Shown here piece by piece: positions 52,344 through 61,085 of a DNA stretch of 64,000 nucleotides. This DNA comes from Flavobacterium tibetense (GTDB taxonomy: Bacteria > Bacteroidota > Bacteroidia > Flavobacteriales > Flavobacteriaceae). A program made the position numbers and the translations under genes. Where the stretch lies: NCBI RefSeq assembly GCF_003293845.1, contig NZ_QLST01000007.1, forward strand, positions 62,001-126,000, read 5' to 3'. Every line of letters starts with the position of its first letter. The stretch's first letter is position 1. A model generated the notes under the pieces. It was given only the letters and a program-made list of their open reading frames with translations. It did no database searches and was not told the origin of the DNA.

Positions 52344-54617
52344 ATGAAATGTAACCTATTTTTTCTTCTTGCTTTTTCAGTTTGTTTAACATTCGGACAA
52401 AATCCAATTAATGTTATCCCAAAACCAGTTAAAACAAGCGCTATTAACAATAAGTTTTCACTAAATCCAAAAACAGTTATTGTTGCGAATAATACTAATT
52501 CTTTTGAAGTAAAATTTTTAAAAGAAAGTATTAAACAACAAACAGGATTGGAACTCACAATTAAAAACGCGCACAGAATTGGTTCACGAATTCATTTGAT
52601 TTTGGAACCAGAGTCTCAATTTCCGAATAAAGAAGCTTATCAATTAAATATTCTTGGCGACAGAATAGCTATTTATGCTTCAACCAATCAAGGATTGTTT
52701 TATGGCATCCAAACCTTACTCCAATTAATCCCATTTACTACCAATGCCACAGAAATTAAATTGGATAATCTGATGATGGATGATATTCCAAAATTCCAAT
52801 GGCGCGGTATGCATTTAGACGTCTCTCGTCATTTCTTTCCAAAGGATTTTATTAAAAAATATATTGATTATTTAGCGATGTACAAAATGAATACCTTTCA
52901 TTGGCATTTAACTGATGACCAAGGTTGGCGCATCGAAATCAAAAAATATCCCAAATTAACGGAAGTCGGCGCATGGCGAAACGGCTCCATGACTGGACAT
53001 TATACCGACCAAACTTTTGACGATATTCGCTATGGCGGATTTTACACCCAAGAAGAAATCAAAGAAATTGTAGCCTACGCCAAAGAACGACATATCACCG
53101 TTGTTCCCGAAATTGAAATGCCAGGTCACGCTTTAGCAGCTTTAGCTTCGTATCCCGAATTTTCTTGTACAGGCGGACCTTTTGAAGTGGGAAAATCTTG
53201 GGGTGTTTTTGATGATGTCTTTTGCCCAAAAGATGAAACTTTTACTTTTTTAGAAAATATTTTGGCAGAAGTTATCACTTTATTTCCTTCCGAATACATT
53301 CATATTGGTGGTGATGAATGTCCAAAAGTGCGTTGGAAAAGTTGTCCGCATTGTCAAAAGACAATCAAAGATGAAAAATTGAAAGACGAACACGAACTAC
53401 AAAGTTATTTCATCCAAAGAATCGAAAAATTTGTCAATAGTAAAGGGCGAAAAATCATTGGTTGGGACGAAATTTTAGAAGGCGGATTAGCACCAAATGC
53501 AGCCGTAATGAGTTGGCGTGGCACCGAAGGCGGAATCGCAGCAGCCAAACAAAAACATTTCGTTGTCATGTCGCCAGGTTCACATTGTTATTTCGACCAT
53601 TATCAAGGCGAACCTAAAAACGAACCGATTGCTTTTGGCGGTTATACCAATGTGGAAAAAGTATATTCTTTCAATCCTATTCCAAAGGAACTTTCCGCAG
53701 AAGAATCCAAATATATTTTAGGCGCTCAAGCTAACGTTTGGACGGAATACATCAACACACCAGAACATGTTGAATATATGGTTTTTCCAAGAATAGCAGC
53801 ACTTTCTGAAGTATTATGGGGAACTTCAAACCCAAATAATTACAAAGAATTTGAAAAAAGATTGATTTCACATTTCGAAATTTATGATAAAAAAGGAATC
53901 AACTATAGTAGAGCTATATTTGAAGTAACTTCCAAAGTAAATCGTGCTGAAAATGGAGAAGGTGTGCTATTCGAATTAAATTCAGCTACTAACTCCAATG
54001 GAATTCGTTACACAACTGATGGTTCTGATCCAAATTCAAATTCAATCCAATATTTAAAGCCCATAGAAATAAAAAAAGGTCAAACAATAAAAGCCGCCTT
54101 ATTTGAAAATGAAAAACAAAAAAGTGCAATTGTTGAACAGAAATTTTATTGGAGTAAAGCTGTAGGGAAAAGCATTAGTTTAATAAACCAACTTCATGAA
54201 AATTACAACATTGGTGGTGCTTTAACCTTAGTTGATGGATTAATTGGAAATAGAAGTAAATTTGGTCGTGATTGGTTAGGTTTTTCTGGAAAAGATTTAA
54301 ATGCAACTATCAATTTGGGCAAAACGGAAATAATAAACAAAGTAATTCTTTGCGTGCTTGAAAGTAAAGGAAGTTGGATATATTATCCAAAAAAAATTGA
54401 AGTATTCCTTTCAAATGATGGTAAAAATTTCGAAAGTGTTTCTGAATTAAGTTTATCCGAAATTCAAGACGTTATAGGTGAAGTAGTTTTAGAAGTTAAT
54501 TCTCGAAAAGCCCAATTTGTAAAAGTAATTGCAACAAACTTTGGTAAAATAACAGATGGAAATCCTGGTTCAGGTTCAGAAGCTTGGCTATTTGTTGATG
54601 AAATTGGTATTGAATAA
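52344..54617 (+). CDS. Beta-N-acetylhexosaminidase, GH20
   Basis: Exo-enzyme that removes terminal beta-linked GlcNAc or GalNAc. The start at 52344 gives a signal peptide (MKCNLFFLLAFSVCLTFGQ) and 757 residues. A GH20b domain (about 20-140) precedes the catalytic barrel (FQWRGMHLDVSRHF, YKMNTFHWHLTDDQGWRIEIKKYP, VPEIEMPGHA). The catalytic pair Asp324-Glu325 is in HIGGDECPK. A chitobiase-type C-terminal piece (GIRYTTDGSDPNSN) and an F5/8-type C (discoidin-like) domain (about 620-757) follow. It lacks a sorting domain, so it is probably periplasmic. It leads the four-gene glycan set; the next gene follows after six bases. Confidence 0.95.
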   Translation: MKCNLFFLLAFSVCLTFGQNPINVIPKPVKTSAINNKFSLNPKTVIVANNTNSFEVKFLKESIKQQTGLELTIKNAHRIGSRIHLILEPESQFPNKEAYQLNILGDRIAIYASTNQGLFYGIQTLLQLIPFTTNATEIKLDNLMMDDIPKFQWRGMHLDVSRHFFPKDFIKKYIDYLAMYKMNTFHWHLTDDQGWRIEIKKYPKLTEVGAWRNGSMTGHYTDQTFDDIRYGGFYTQEEIKEIVAYAKERHITVVPEIEMPGHALAALASYPEFSCTGGPFEVGKSWGVFDDVFCPKDETFTFLENILAEVITLFPSEYIHIGGDECPKVRWKSCPHCQKTIKDEKLKDEHELQSYFIQRIEKFVNSKGRKIIGWDEILEGGLAPNAAVMSWRGTEGGIAAAKQKHFVVMSPGSHCYFDHYQGEPKNEPIAFGGYTNVEKVYSFNPIPKELSAEESKYILGAQANVWTEYINTPEHVEYMVFPRIAALSEVLWGTSNPNNYKEFEKRLISHFEIYDKKGINYSRAIFEVTSKVNRAENGEGVLFELNSATNSNGIRYTTDGSDPNSNSIQYLKPIEIKKGQTIKAALFENEKQKSAIVEQKFYWSKAVGKSISLINQLHENYNIGGALTLVDGLIGNRSKFGRDWLGFSGKDLNATINLGKTEIINKVILCVLESKGSWIYYPKKIEVFLSNDGKNFESVSELSLSEIQDVIGEVVLEVNSRKAQFVKVIATNFGKITDGNPGSGSEAWLFVDEIGIE

Positions 54618-54623
54618 AAAAAT

Positions 54624-55625
54624 ATGACAAACAGAAGAAATTTTTTAAAAACAACAGCGTTAGCAACTGCTGGCGTAGCGTTTCAGGCTTTCAATGGGAA
54701 ATCTGAGGAAACTGAAATCGATATTAATTCAGGAAAAACGAACAAACCAATTGTACTTTCAACATGGAATTTTGGTTTACAAGCCAATGAAGCCGCTTGG
54801 GAAGTGCTGAAAAATAAAGGTCGTGCTCTTGATGCTGTAGAAGCTGGCGTAAAAATTCCAGAAGGTGATCCCAATGAAAGAAGCGTTGGTTATGGCGGTC
54901 GCCCAGACAGAGAGGGAAAAGTGACACTAGACGCTTGTATCATGGACGAATTTTCGAATATTGGTTCAGTAGCTTGTTTGGAACATATTAAACATCCTAT
55001 TTCCGTGGCTAGAATGGTGATGGAAAAAACGCCTCATGTGATGTTAGTTGGTGAAGGTGCTTTACAATTTGCTTTATCTCAAGGATTTAAAAGAGAAAAT
55101 TTATTACTAGAAGCTTCCGAAAAAGAATGGAAAGAATGGCTAAAAACTAGTGAATATGTGCCGAAAGCCAATATTGAAAACCACGATACTATTGGAATGA
55201 TTGCGCTTGATGTGCAAGGGAATTTATCGGGTGCGTGTACTACAAGTGGCATGGCTTTTAAAATGCATGGAAGAGTGGGTGATTCCCCAATTATTGGTGC
55301 TGGTTTGTATGTGGATAATGAAATTGGAGCAGCAACAGCAACAGGTCACGGCGAAGAAGTTATTCGAATTACAGGTTGTCATTTGGTTGTTGAACTCATG
55401 CGTCAAGGGAAATCACCCCAAAAAGCATGTGAAGAAGCGGTGATGCGAATCGTAAAACTGACTCAAAATCGAGGAAAAAACCTAAAAGATATCCAAGTTG
55501 GGTTCATCGCTTTGAATAAAAAAGGGGAATATGGTTCGTACTGTGTGCAAGGAGGTTTCAATTATGCTGTTCATGATGCAGCCGGAAATAAATTAATCGA
55601 TGCGAATTATTACTTAAAAACTTAG
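54624..55625 (+). CDS. N4-(beta-N-acetylglucosaminyl)-L-asparaginase (glycosylasparaginase)
   Basis: Ntn-hydrolase that splits the GlcNAc-Asn bond of N-glycoproteins, the last step of glycoprotein breakdown. The 333 residues start with a Tat-like signal (NRRNFLKTTALATAG). Autoprocessing before Thr189 is expected at HDTIGMIALD, as in the Elizabethkingia (Flavobacterium) meningosepticum enzyme. VGYGGRPDREGKVTLDACIMD, GRVGDSPIIGAGLYVDNEIGAATATGHGE and LDVQGNLSGACTTSGMAFK are also typical. It is six bases downstream of the GH20 gene and so is probably co-transcribed. Confidence 0.95.
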   Translation: MTNRRNFLKTTALATAGVAFQAFNGKSEETEIDINSGKTNKPIVLSTWNFGLQANEAAWEVLKNKGRALDAVEAGVKIPEGDPNERSVGYGGRPDREGKVTLDACIMDEFSNIGSVACLEHIKHPISVARMVMEKTPHVMLVGEGALQFALSQGFKRENLLLEASEKEWKEWLKTSEYVPKANIENHDTIGMIALDVQGNLSGACTTSGMAFKMHGRVGDSPIIGAGLYVDNEIGAATATGHGEEVIRITGCHLVVELMRQGKSPQKACEEAVMRIVKLTQNRGKNLKDIQVGFIALNKKGEYGSYCVQGGFNYAVHDAAGNKLIDANYYLKT

Positions 55626-55632
55626 TTTTATT

Positions 55633-55756
55633 AACCACATAGAAACATAGATAAAAAAGGTTGATAGAGTCCAATTATGGATTCACAAAGTATATGTTTC
55701 CTATGTTAGTGGAACGACTTATTATTTTCAAAAAAAAACTATGTTTCTATGTGGTT
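55633..55756. repeat. 18-bp perfect inverted repeat around a ~88-base spacer
   Basis: aaccacatagaaacatag at 55633-55650 and its exact reverse complement at 55739-55756, with an imperfect third copy (tatgtttcctatgttagtgg) at about 55692-55711. It fills the gap between the asparaginase gene and cutC and could fold into a long hairpin. Confidence 0.8.
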
Positions 55757-55768
55757 TAAAATATATTT

Positions 55769-56446
55769 ATGAATTTGAAAAAAATAGAAATCGCTTGTTT
55801 TAATCTTGAATCTGCTCTCATCGCACAAAAAGCAGGAGCCGATAGAGTAGAATTGTGCGCTGATATGTCGGTTGGCGGCACAACTCCAACTATCGAAATG
55901 ATAAAACAAGCTCGCGAAAATTTGACTATCGATTTGTATGTAATGATTCGCTCAAGAGGAGGGAATTTCGTTTACTCAGAAGCAGAATTGGAACAAATGA
56001 AATTGGAAATCGAAACCATCAAAAAGTTAGGAGTCAACGGATTTGTTTTTGGAGTTTTGAATGAGGAGAAAACAATTCATATCGAACAAAATATAGCTTT
56101 AGTGGAATTAGCGAAACCATTGCCTTGTACATTTCATCGTGCTTTTGATGCAGTTTTAGATTACGAAAAAGCATTGGAAGATGTTATCTCGTGCGGATTT
56201 TCAAACATTCTAACTTCTGGAACTTTCCCAAATGTCATGGAAGGAAAAGAAGTGTTGCAACAATTAGTCATTCAGGCTAACAATCGCATCGAAATAATGT
56301 CTGGTGGTGGATTGCGTTCCACAAACATTTCGGAATTAGATAAATTGGTAAATGCCAATTGGTATCATTCATCCGCAATTACAGATGGAAGTGAAATTGC
56401 TAATCCAGAAGAAATTATTCAACTAAAGAAAAAGTTACAATCTTAA
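55769..56446 (+). CDS. cutC: CutC family protein
   Basis: TIM-barrel protein of the CutC family (copper homeostasis in name; a direct copper role is debated). The 225 residues have the family landmarks: IACFNLESALIAQKAGADRVELC, MIRSRGGNFVYS, TFHRAFDAV, NILTSGTFPNVMEGKE and IMSGGGLRSTNI. These polar residues cluster at barrel strand ends like an active site. It lies between glycosylasparaginase and beta-mannosidase genes, which points to a link with glycan breakdown rather than copper (inference). There is no signal peptide, so it is cytoplasmic. Confidence 0.92.
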   Translation: MNLKKIEIACFNLESALIAQKAGADRVELCADMSVGGTTPTIEMIKQARENLTIDLYVMIRSRGGNFVYSEAELEQMKLEIETIKKLGVNGFVFGVLNEEKTIHIEQNIALVELAKPLPCTFHRAFDAVLDYEKALEDVISCGFSNILTSGTFPNVMEGKEVLQQLVIQANNRIEIMSGGGLRSTNISELDKLVNANWYHSSAITDGSEIANPEEIIQLKKKLQS

Positions 56447-56500
56447 ATGAACTTCGTTAATTTTAATTAAGCTTTCACTCTAAAAACTTATATGACTTAT

Positions 56501-58960
56501 ATGTTTAAAAAGATAACATTGTTTCTAATTTTTATTTGCTATTCCGTTTCAGCACAAACTTCCTATCGCAATTTGTCAACAGAAAACTGGACATTCAGCA
56601 AACAAAACGAAACAAAAAAACACAAGGCAACCATTCCCGGGACTATTCACACGGATTTATTCCAAAACCAATTAATTCCCGATCCTTTTTTTGGTACCAA
56701 TGAAAAGCAATTGCAATGGATTGAAAATGAAAATTGGGAATATGAAACGTATTTTTCACTAACCAAATTCGAACTAAAAAATCAAAATATCGATTTAGAA
56801 TTTGAAGGATTGGATACGTTTGCGACGGTTTATTTAAACGGAAAAGCAGTTTTAGAAACGGATAATATGTTCCGAAAATGGACAATAGCTGTTAAAACAC
56901 ATTTGAAAATTGGAACCAACCATTTAAAAGTTGTTTTTCATTCCGCAGTTCAAAAAGGAAAAGATGAAGCGAAAAAATTATCTTATACGTTACCCGAAAA
57001 AGAACGTGTTTTTGTCAGAAAAGCCCAATATCAATTTGGTTGGGATTGGGGACCACGATTCGTCACAGCTGGAATTTGGAAACCAGTACAATTGAAATTT
57101 TGGAATTCGGCTAAAATTGAAAGTGTAAAGTACGAGCAAAAAGTGTTGAATGAATCGGTGGCTGATTTGGATTTCATTTTTACTATTTTCGCCCAAAAAT
57201 CAGGAAAGTACCAAATCAAATTAGGTCAAAAACCGTTTCCTTATGAGTTGAAAAAAGGACAAAATGTGGTTAAAGTTCCAATAACCATTCAAAATCCCAT
57301 TTTATGGTGGAGTAATGGTTTGGGCGTGCCACATCAATATGTTTTTCGTTTTTCATTGGAACAAAACCAACAAAAAATTGAAGAGAAAGAACTTAAAATT
57401 GGTCTACGAACCATCGAATTAATTCAAGAAAAAGATCAAGTTGGAACTAGTTTTTACTTCAAATTAAATGGAAAACCGGTTTTCATGAAAGGCGCAAATG
57501 TGGTTCCGCCAGATAATTTTTTACCACGAGTTTCTGATTCCACTTATTTTTCATTGGTTGAAAATGCTAAAAAAGCGAATATGAACATGCTTCGTGTTTG
57601 GGGTGGCGGAGTCTATTTTGATGATGCGTTTTATGAAGCTTGCGATGCTAACGGAATTTTAGTGTGGCAAGATTTTATGTTTGCTTGTTCCATGTATCCA
57701 GGTGATGAAAAATTTGTGAAAAATGTAAAACAGGAAGTAATTGATAACGTAAATCGGTTACAAAATCACCCGAGTATTGCCATTTGGTGCGGCAATAATG
57801 AAAATGACGAAGGTTGGCATAATTGGGGTTGGCAGAAACAATTTAATTATTCCAAAGCCGATTCGACCCAAATTTGGAACGATTACAAAAAAGTTTTTCA
57901 CGAGATGATTCCGCAAACATTAGACAGTTTGCTTCCGAAAGAAAAGAATATTTATTGGTCATCGTCTCCGTCAAAAGGTTGGGGAAGAAAAGAAAGTTTA
58001 ACCCAAGGCGATGTACACTATTGGGGCGTTTGGTGGGGAAAAGAACCTTTTGAAATTTATGAAGAGAAAGTTGGAAGGTTTGTAAGCGAATACGGTTTTC
58101 AGGGCATGCCAAATTTAGAAACGTTACAAAAAGTAATGAATAAAGAAGATTTAAATTTTACTTCCGAAGCTTTTAAGAATCACCAAAAACATCCAACAGG
58201 TTATGAAACCATCAATGAACACATGGAACGCGATTTTGTGGTTCCAAAAGATTTTGAAGATTATTTATATGTTTCCCAATTATTACAAGCTCGTGGCATG
58301 AAAATCGCTATCGAAGCGCACAGAAGAGCCAAGCCGTATTGCATGGGAACATTGTATTGGCAATTAAACGACTGTTGGCCCGTTACTTCATGGAGTTCGC
58401 TGGATTATTATGGCAATTGGAAAGCGTTTCATTATCAAGCGAAGCAAAGTTTTGAGAATTTGTTGCTTTCGGTTGCTGATGAAAATGAAAAGCATAAGAT
58501 TTATTTGGTTAATGATAATCTCGAAAGTTTTTCTGGAAAATTAGAATTGGAATTGCTTTCTTTTGATGGAAAATCACTTTGGGAAACTTTCAAAGAAATT
58601 AGTGTTAAAGGAAATTCAAGTGCCAATGTTCATGAAATTCCGAAAGTAGATTTAGAGCAATTCGATTTGCAACAAACCGTTTTAAAAGTAGCGTTTAATG
58701 ATATAAAATCTAATTTTTTCTTTGTAAAACCTAAAGATTTAAAACTTCAAAAGCCGAATATTCAAATTCGAAACATTGATGAAGTTACTATTGAAATTTC
58801 TACTGATGTTTTAGCCAAAAATGTTTTTCTTTCTTCGGAAAATGATACTTTTTTTGAGGATAATTATTTTGATTTATTGCCCAATGAAAAGCGAATTATC
58901 AAATTGTCGAAAGCTGTAAAAGAGATAAAAGTAAAATCGTTGTTTGATACTATGAAATAA
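56501..58960 (+). CDS. Beta-mannosidase, GH2
   Basis: Exo-beta-mannosidase that would release the beta-linked core mannose of N-glycans or mannan ends. I chose ATG 56501 (MFKKITLFLIFICYSVSAQ, signal peptide), though 56492 is possible. Domains follow GH2 order: sugar-binding (IPGTIHTDLF, ENWEYETYFSL, GLDTFATVYLNG), an Ig-like domain, and a TIM barrel (GKPVFMKGANVVPPDNFLPR, MLRVWGGGVYFDDAFYEACDANGILVWQDFMF). The acid/base Glu434 is in GNNE and the nucleophile Glu530 in VSEYGFQ. ARGMKIAIEAHRR and WQLNDCWPVTSWSSLDYYG are typical of beta-mannosidases. It ends before a pair of palindromes and has no sorting domain. Confidence 0.94.
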   Translation: MFKKITLFLIFICYSVSAQTSYRNLSTENWTFSKQNETKKHKATIPGTIHTDLFQNQLIPDPFFGTNEKQLQWIENENWEYETYFSLTKFELKNQNIDLEFEGLDTFATVYLNGKAVLETDNMFRKWTIAVKTHLKIGTNHLKVVFHSAVQKGKDEAKKLSYTLPEKERVFVRKAQYQFGWDWGPRFVTAGIWKPVQLKFWNSAKIESVKYEQKVLNESVADLDFIFTIFAQKSGKYQIKLGQKPFPYELKKGQNVVKVPITIQNPILWWSNGLGVPHQYVFRFSLEQNQQKIEEKELKIGLRTIELIQEKDQVGTSFYFKLNGKPVFMKGANVVPPDNFLPRVSDSTYFSLVENAKKANMNMLRVWGGGVYFDDAFYEACDANGILVWQDFMFACSMYPGDEKFVKNVKQEVIDNVNRLQNHPSIAIWCGNNENDEGWHNWGWQKQFNYSKADSTQIWNDYKKVFHEMIPQTLDSLLPKEKNIYWSSSPSKGWGRKESLTQGDVHYWGVWWGKEPFEIYEEKVGRFVSEYGFQGMPNLETLQKVMNKEDLNFTSEAFKNHQKHPTGYETINEHMERDFVVPKDFEDYLYVSQLLQARGMKIAIEAHRRAKPYCMGTLYWQLNDCWPVTSWSSLDYYGNWKAFHYQAKQSFENLLLSVADENEKHKIYLVNDNLESFSGKLELELLSFDGKSLWETFKEISVKGNSSANVHEIPKVDLEQFDLQQTVLKVAFNDIKSNFFFVKPKDLKLQKPNIQIRNIDEVTIEISTDVLAKNVFLSSENDTFFEDNYFDLLPNEKRIIKLSKAVKEIKVKSLFDTMK

Positions 58961-58974
58961 AGAAGTAGTTCTGT

Positions 58975-59040
58975 CAAGCTGAACTTGTTTCAGCTTCTAA
59001 AGATGTCTTTGTCATTCTGAAACAAGTTCAGAATGACAAA
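58975..59040. repeat. Pair of inverted palindromic elements (REP/BIME-like)
   Basis: Hairpin 1: aagctgaa (58976-58983) / ttcagctt (58989-58996). Hairpin 2: tttgtcattctgaa (59008-59021) / ttcagaatgacaaa (59027-59040), loop acaag. The cores ctgaacttgtttcag and ctgaaacaagttcag are the same sequence in opposite orientation. The unit lies between the converging mannosidase and 59073 genes and may also serve as a terminator. Confidence 0.75.
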
Positions 59041-59072
59041 TCATCGCAAAAAAACGACTCAGTCGAGGCGTT

Positions 59073-59516
59073 CTATAAATTATTGATTTTAGCTGATTCT
59101 TCAATTTCAGCATCTAAGTTATCATCAAATTTGAAGTTTTGTATTTTCCACACGTCTTTAGGCTTGTAAAAAAGAAAAGTAAATCGAATGGGTTGTCTGT
59201 CATATTTAATTATATAGCTAACAAGTTTTAAACTTTCACCTAAATTTTTTTCTGTAATTTTTTCGTAACCATAATAATCTCCAACCAATCCAATAAAATT
59301 TGATAATTGTGATTTAACATTTTCAACATCATAATTCTTTTCTCTTGACATCCAGTTATTTGTGCTAAAAATATAGTCAACCGCTTTTTTAGGATTTTTT
59401 TCGTAGACTTTAAAAAACTCATTTGTAATCTCATTAATTGTAGATTGAGCTTTTGTAAGGTTTGTTGATAAAAAAAATATCAAGATACATGTTATTAATT
59501 TAGTTTGTATTTTCAT
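59073..59516 (-). CDS. Small secreted protein of unknown function
   Basis: 147 residues: signal peptide about 1-23 (TKAQ), then a compact domain with helices (INEITNEFFKVYEKNPKKAVDYIFSTN) followed by beta strands (LKLVSYIIKYDRQPIRFTFLFYKPKDVWKIQNFKFDDN). This helix-then-sheet order, with the W-x-I-x-N-F-x-F end, is reminiscent of NTF2-like/DUF4019-type domains, but I cannot name the family. It lies 21 bases downstream of the deoxynucleoside kinase on the same strand and may be the last gene of that operon. Confidence 0.7.
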   Translation of the reverse strand: MKIQTKLITCILIFFLSTNLTKAQSTINEITNEFFKVYEKNPKKAVDYIFSTNNWMSREKNYDVENVKSQLSNFIGLVGDYYGYEKITEKNLGESLKLVSYIIKYDRQPIRFTFLFYKPKDVWKIQNFKFDDNLDAEIEESAKINNL

Positions 59517-59537
59517 TGTTTAGATATTTAATTAGAA

Positions 59538-60152
59538 CTAAAATAATCCGTTAATTTCGGCATCAATTCGATTAATAATCATTCCTAAATCTTCTGGACT
59601 GTTTACAAAATCAATGTTGTCTACATCAATAATTACTAATTTCCCTTTGTCGTAGGTTTGAATCCAAGCTTCATAGCGTTCGTTTAATCTGCTTAAATAA
59701 TCAATAGAAATGGAGTTTTCGTAATCTCTTCCTCTTTTGTGAATTTGACTTACTAAATTAGGAATGGAACTTCTTAAATAGATTAATAAATCAGGTGCAC
59801 CAACTAAGCCTTCCATTAATTCGAATAATGAAGTATAATTGTTGTAATCTCTATTTGCCATTAATCCCATAGCATGAAGATTGGGTGCAAAAATATGAGC
59901 ATCTTCATAAATGGTTCTATCTTGAATAATTTTCTTCCCGCTTTCACGAATTTGCAATACTTGACGAAAACGACTGTTTAAGAAATAAATCTGAAGGTTA
60001 AAACTCCAGCGTTCCATTTGATGGTAAAAATCATCCAAATACGGATTGTCCACTACATCTTCAAAGTGCGGTTCCCATTTAAAATGTTTGGCTAATAATC
60101 GGGTTAACGTGGTTTTTCCTGCTCCAATATTTCCTGCTACTGCTATGTGCAT
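59538..60152 (-). CDS. Deoxynucleoside kinase
   Basis: Phosphorylates salvaged deoxynucleosides to dNMPs. The 204 residues contain the P-loop GNIGAGKTT (from residue 7), the substrate region FEDVVDNPYLDDFY, QDRTIYEDAHIF (DRS/DRT motif with the catalytic acid), DLLIYLRSSIPNL and the lid KRGRDYEN. This is the dCK/dGK-like family, and specificity for dA, dG or dC is not clear from sequence. Its start overlaps the stop of the upstream 60152 gene by one base. Confidence 0.93.
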   Translation of the reverse strand: MHIAVAGNIGAGKTTLTRLLAKHFKWEPHFEDVVDNPYLDDFYHQMERWSFNLQIYFLNSRFRQVLQIRESGKKIIQDRTIYEDAHIFAPNLHAMGLMANRDYNNYTSLFELMEGLVGAPDLLIYLRSSIPNLVSQIHKRGRDYENSISIDYLSRLNERYEAWIQTYDKGKLVIIDVDNIDFVNSPEDLGMIINRIDAEINGLF

Positions 60153-60937
60153 TACGGTAGAATAATTTTATAGTTAGTAATTTTGTTTTGGGTAAAAATA
60201 GACAAAATTCCATCTTTAAAGAAAAAATTAGTAAACGAATTTTCACTAAGTTCAATTTTTTTACTGCTATTATCGGTAAGGTTATAATAGTAAAGCGATT
60301 GGTCTATTTTTAATAAAAGTCTTCCAGCATCAATTATCTTAATAGTATCAGCTACTGGAATTTTTCCTAGCTTACTAATTTTTCCAAAAAGATTAATGGT
60401 GAAAAAATCATTATTAGTGTCAATCCATAGGTAATGATTGTAATTGTTTTGATGGACTTTTGGAATTGCTACCAATGGTGTCGAAATAAATTTTAAACTA
60501 TTATTTTTAAATTGATACAAACCAATTTTCAGACTAAAAACATCAAAAAACCAAAATTGATTACCACTCGCTAATCCAGTAAACTCGAAAGAAATAGGCG
60601 TTTCAATTGTGTTGCCTAAGATGCGGTTGGTTTCATTCAATTGATTATCCAAAAGAACAACAGCATTAAAATCTTTATAAAGTAAAACCAGTTGAAGCGG
60701 ATTTAAAACATCAATTTTTGTTATTTTACCTAATGCCACATTCTTATAAACCAAGTTTTGTTGGGTAGTTTGCTTGTGAAATACATTATTTGTAATATAG
60801 TAATGGTCTTTATAGGCATCAAAACCAATAAATTCTGTAGCGTTTACAGTTAAACTATCCATGAAGATTGCATTTATAGTCGTTTGGCTAGAACCAAAAT
60901 AACTGATAAAGAAAAACAAACACAAAAAATGCTTCAT
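60152..60937 (-). CDS. Secreted protein of unknown function, beta-propeller-like
   Basis: 261 residues: signal peptide about 1-17 (YFGSSQ), followed by repeated beta-strand segments with alternating hydrophobic pattern (KITKIDVLNPLQLVLLYKDFNAVVLLDNQLNETN, NQFWFFDVFSLKIGLYQF, NDFFTINLFGKISKLGKI). This suggests a small propeller or NHL-like fold. I do not recognise a family or active site. It is translationally coupled to the deoxynucleoside kinase by a one-base overlap, so the two are made together. The 148-base region upstream, shared with the divergent GLPGLI gene, shows no clear promoter. Confidence 0.72.
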   Translation of the reverse strand: MKHFLCLFFFISYFGSSQTTINAIFMDSLTVNATEFIGFDAYKDHYYITNNVFHKQTTQQNLVYKNVALGKITKIDVLNPLQLVLLYKDFNAVVLLDNQLNETNRILGNTIETPISFEFTGLASGNQFWFFDVFSLKIGLYQFKNNSLKFISTPLVAIPKVHQNNYNHYLWIDTNNDFFTINLFGKISKLGKIPVADTIKIIDAGRLLLKIDQSLYYYNLTDNSSKKIELSENSFTNFFFKDGILSIFTQNKITNYKIILP

Positions 60938-61085
60938 TAGATTAAACCATTTGAATGAAATAAAGTCTAAAGATAATATTTTAACTTAATTTTAATTAAA
61001 GTTTCTGTAACAATTATCAGTTTTGTCAGTCTATATATAAATTTCTATTACGAACATCAAAAAATTAAACCTAAAAACTATAAAA

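Noticed and set aside
55631..55768. Insertion sequence remnant before cutC
   Set aside because: No transposase coding sequence and no target duplication can be seen; kept only as an inverted repeat.
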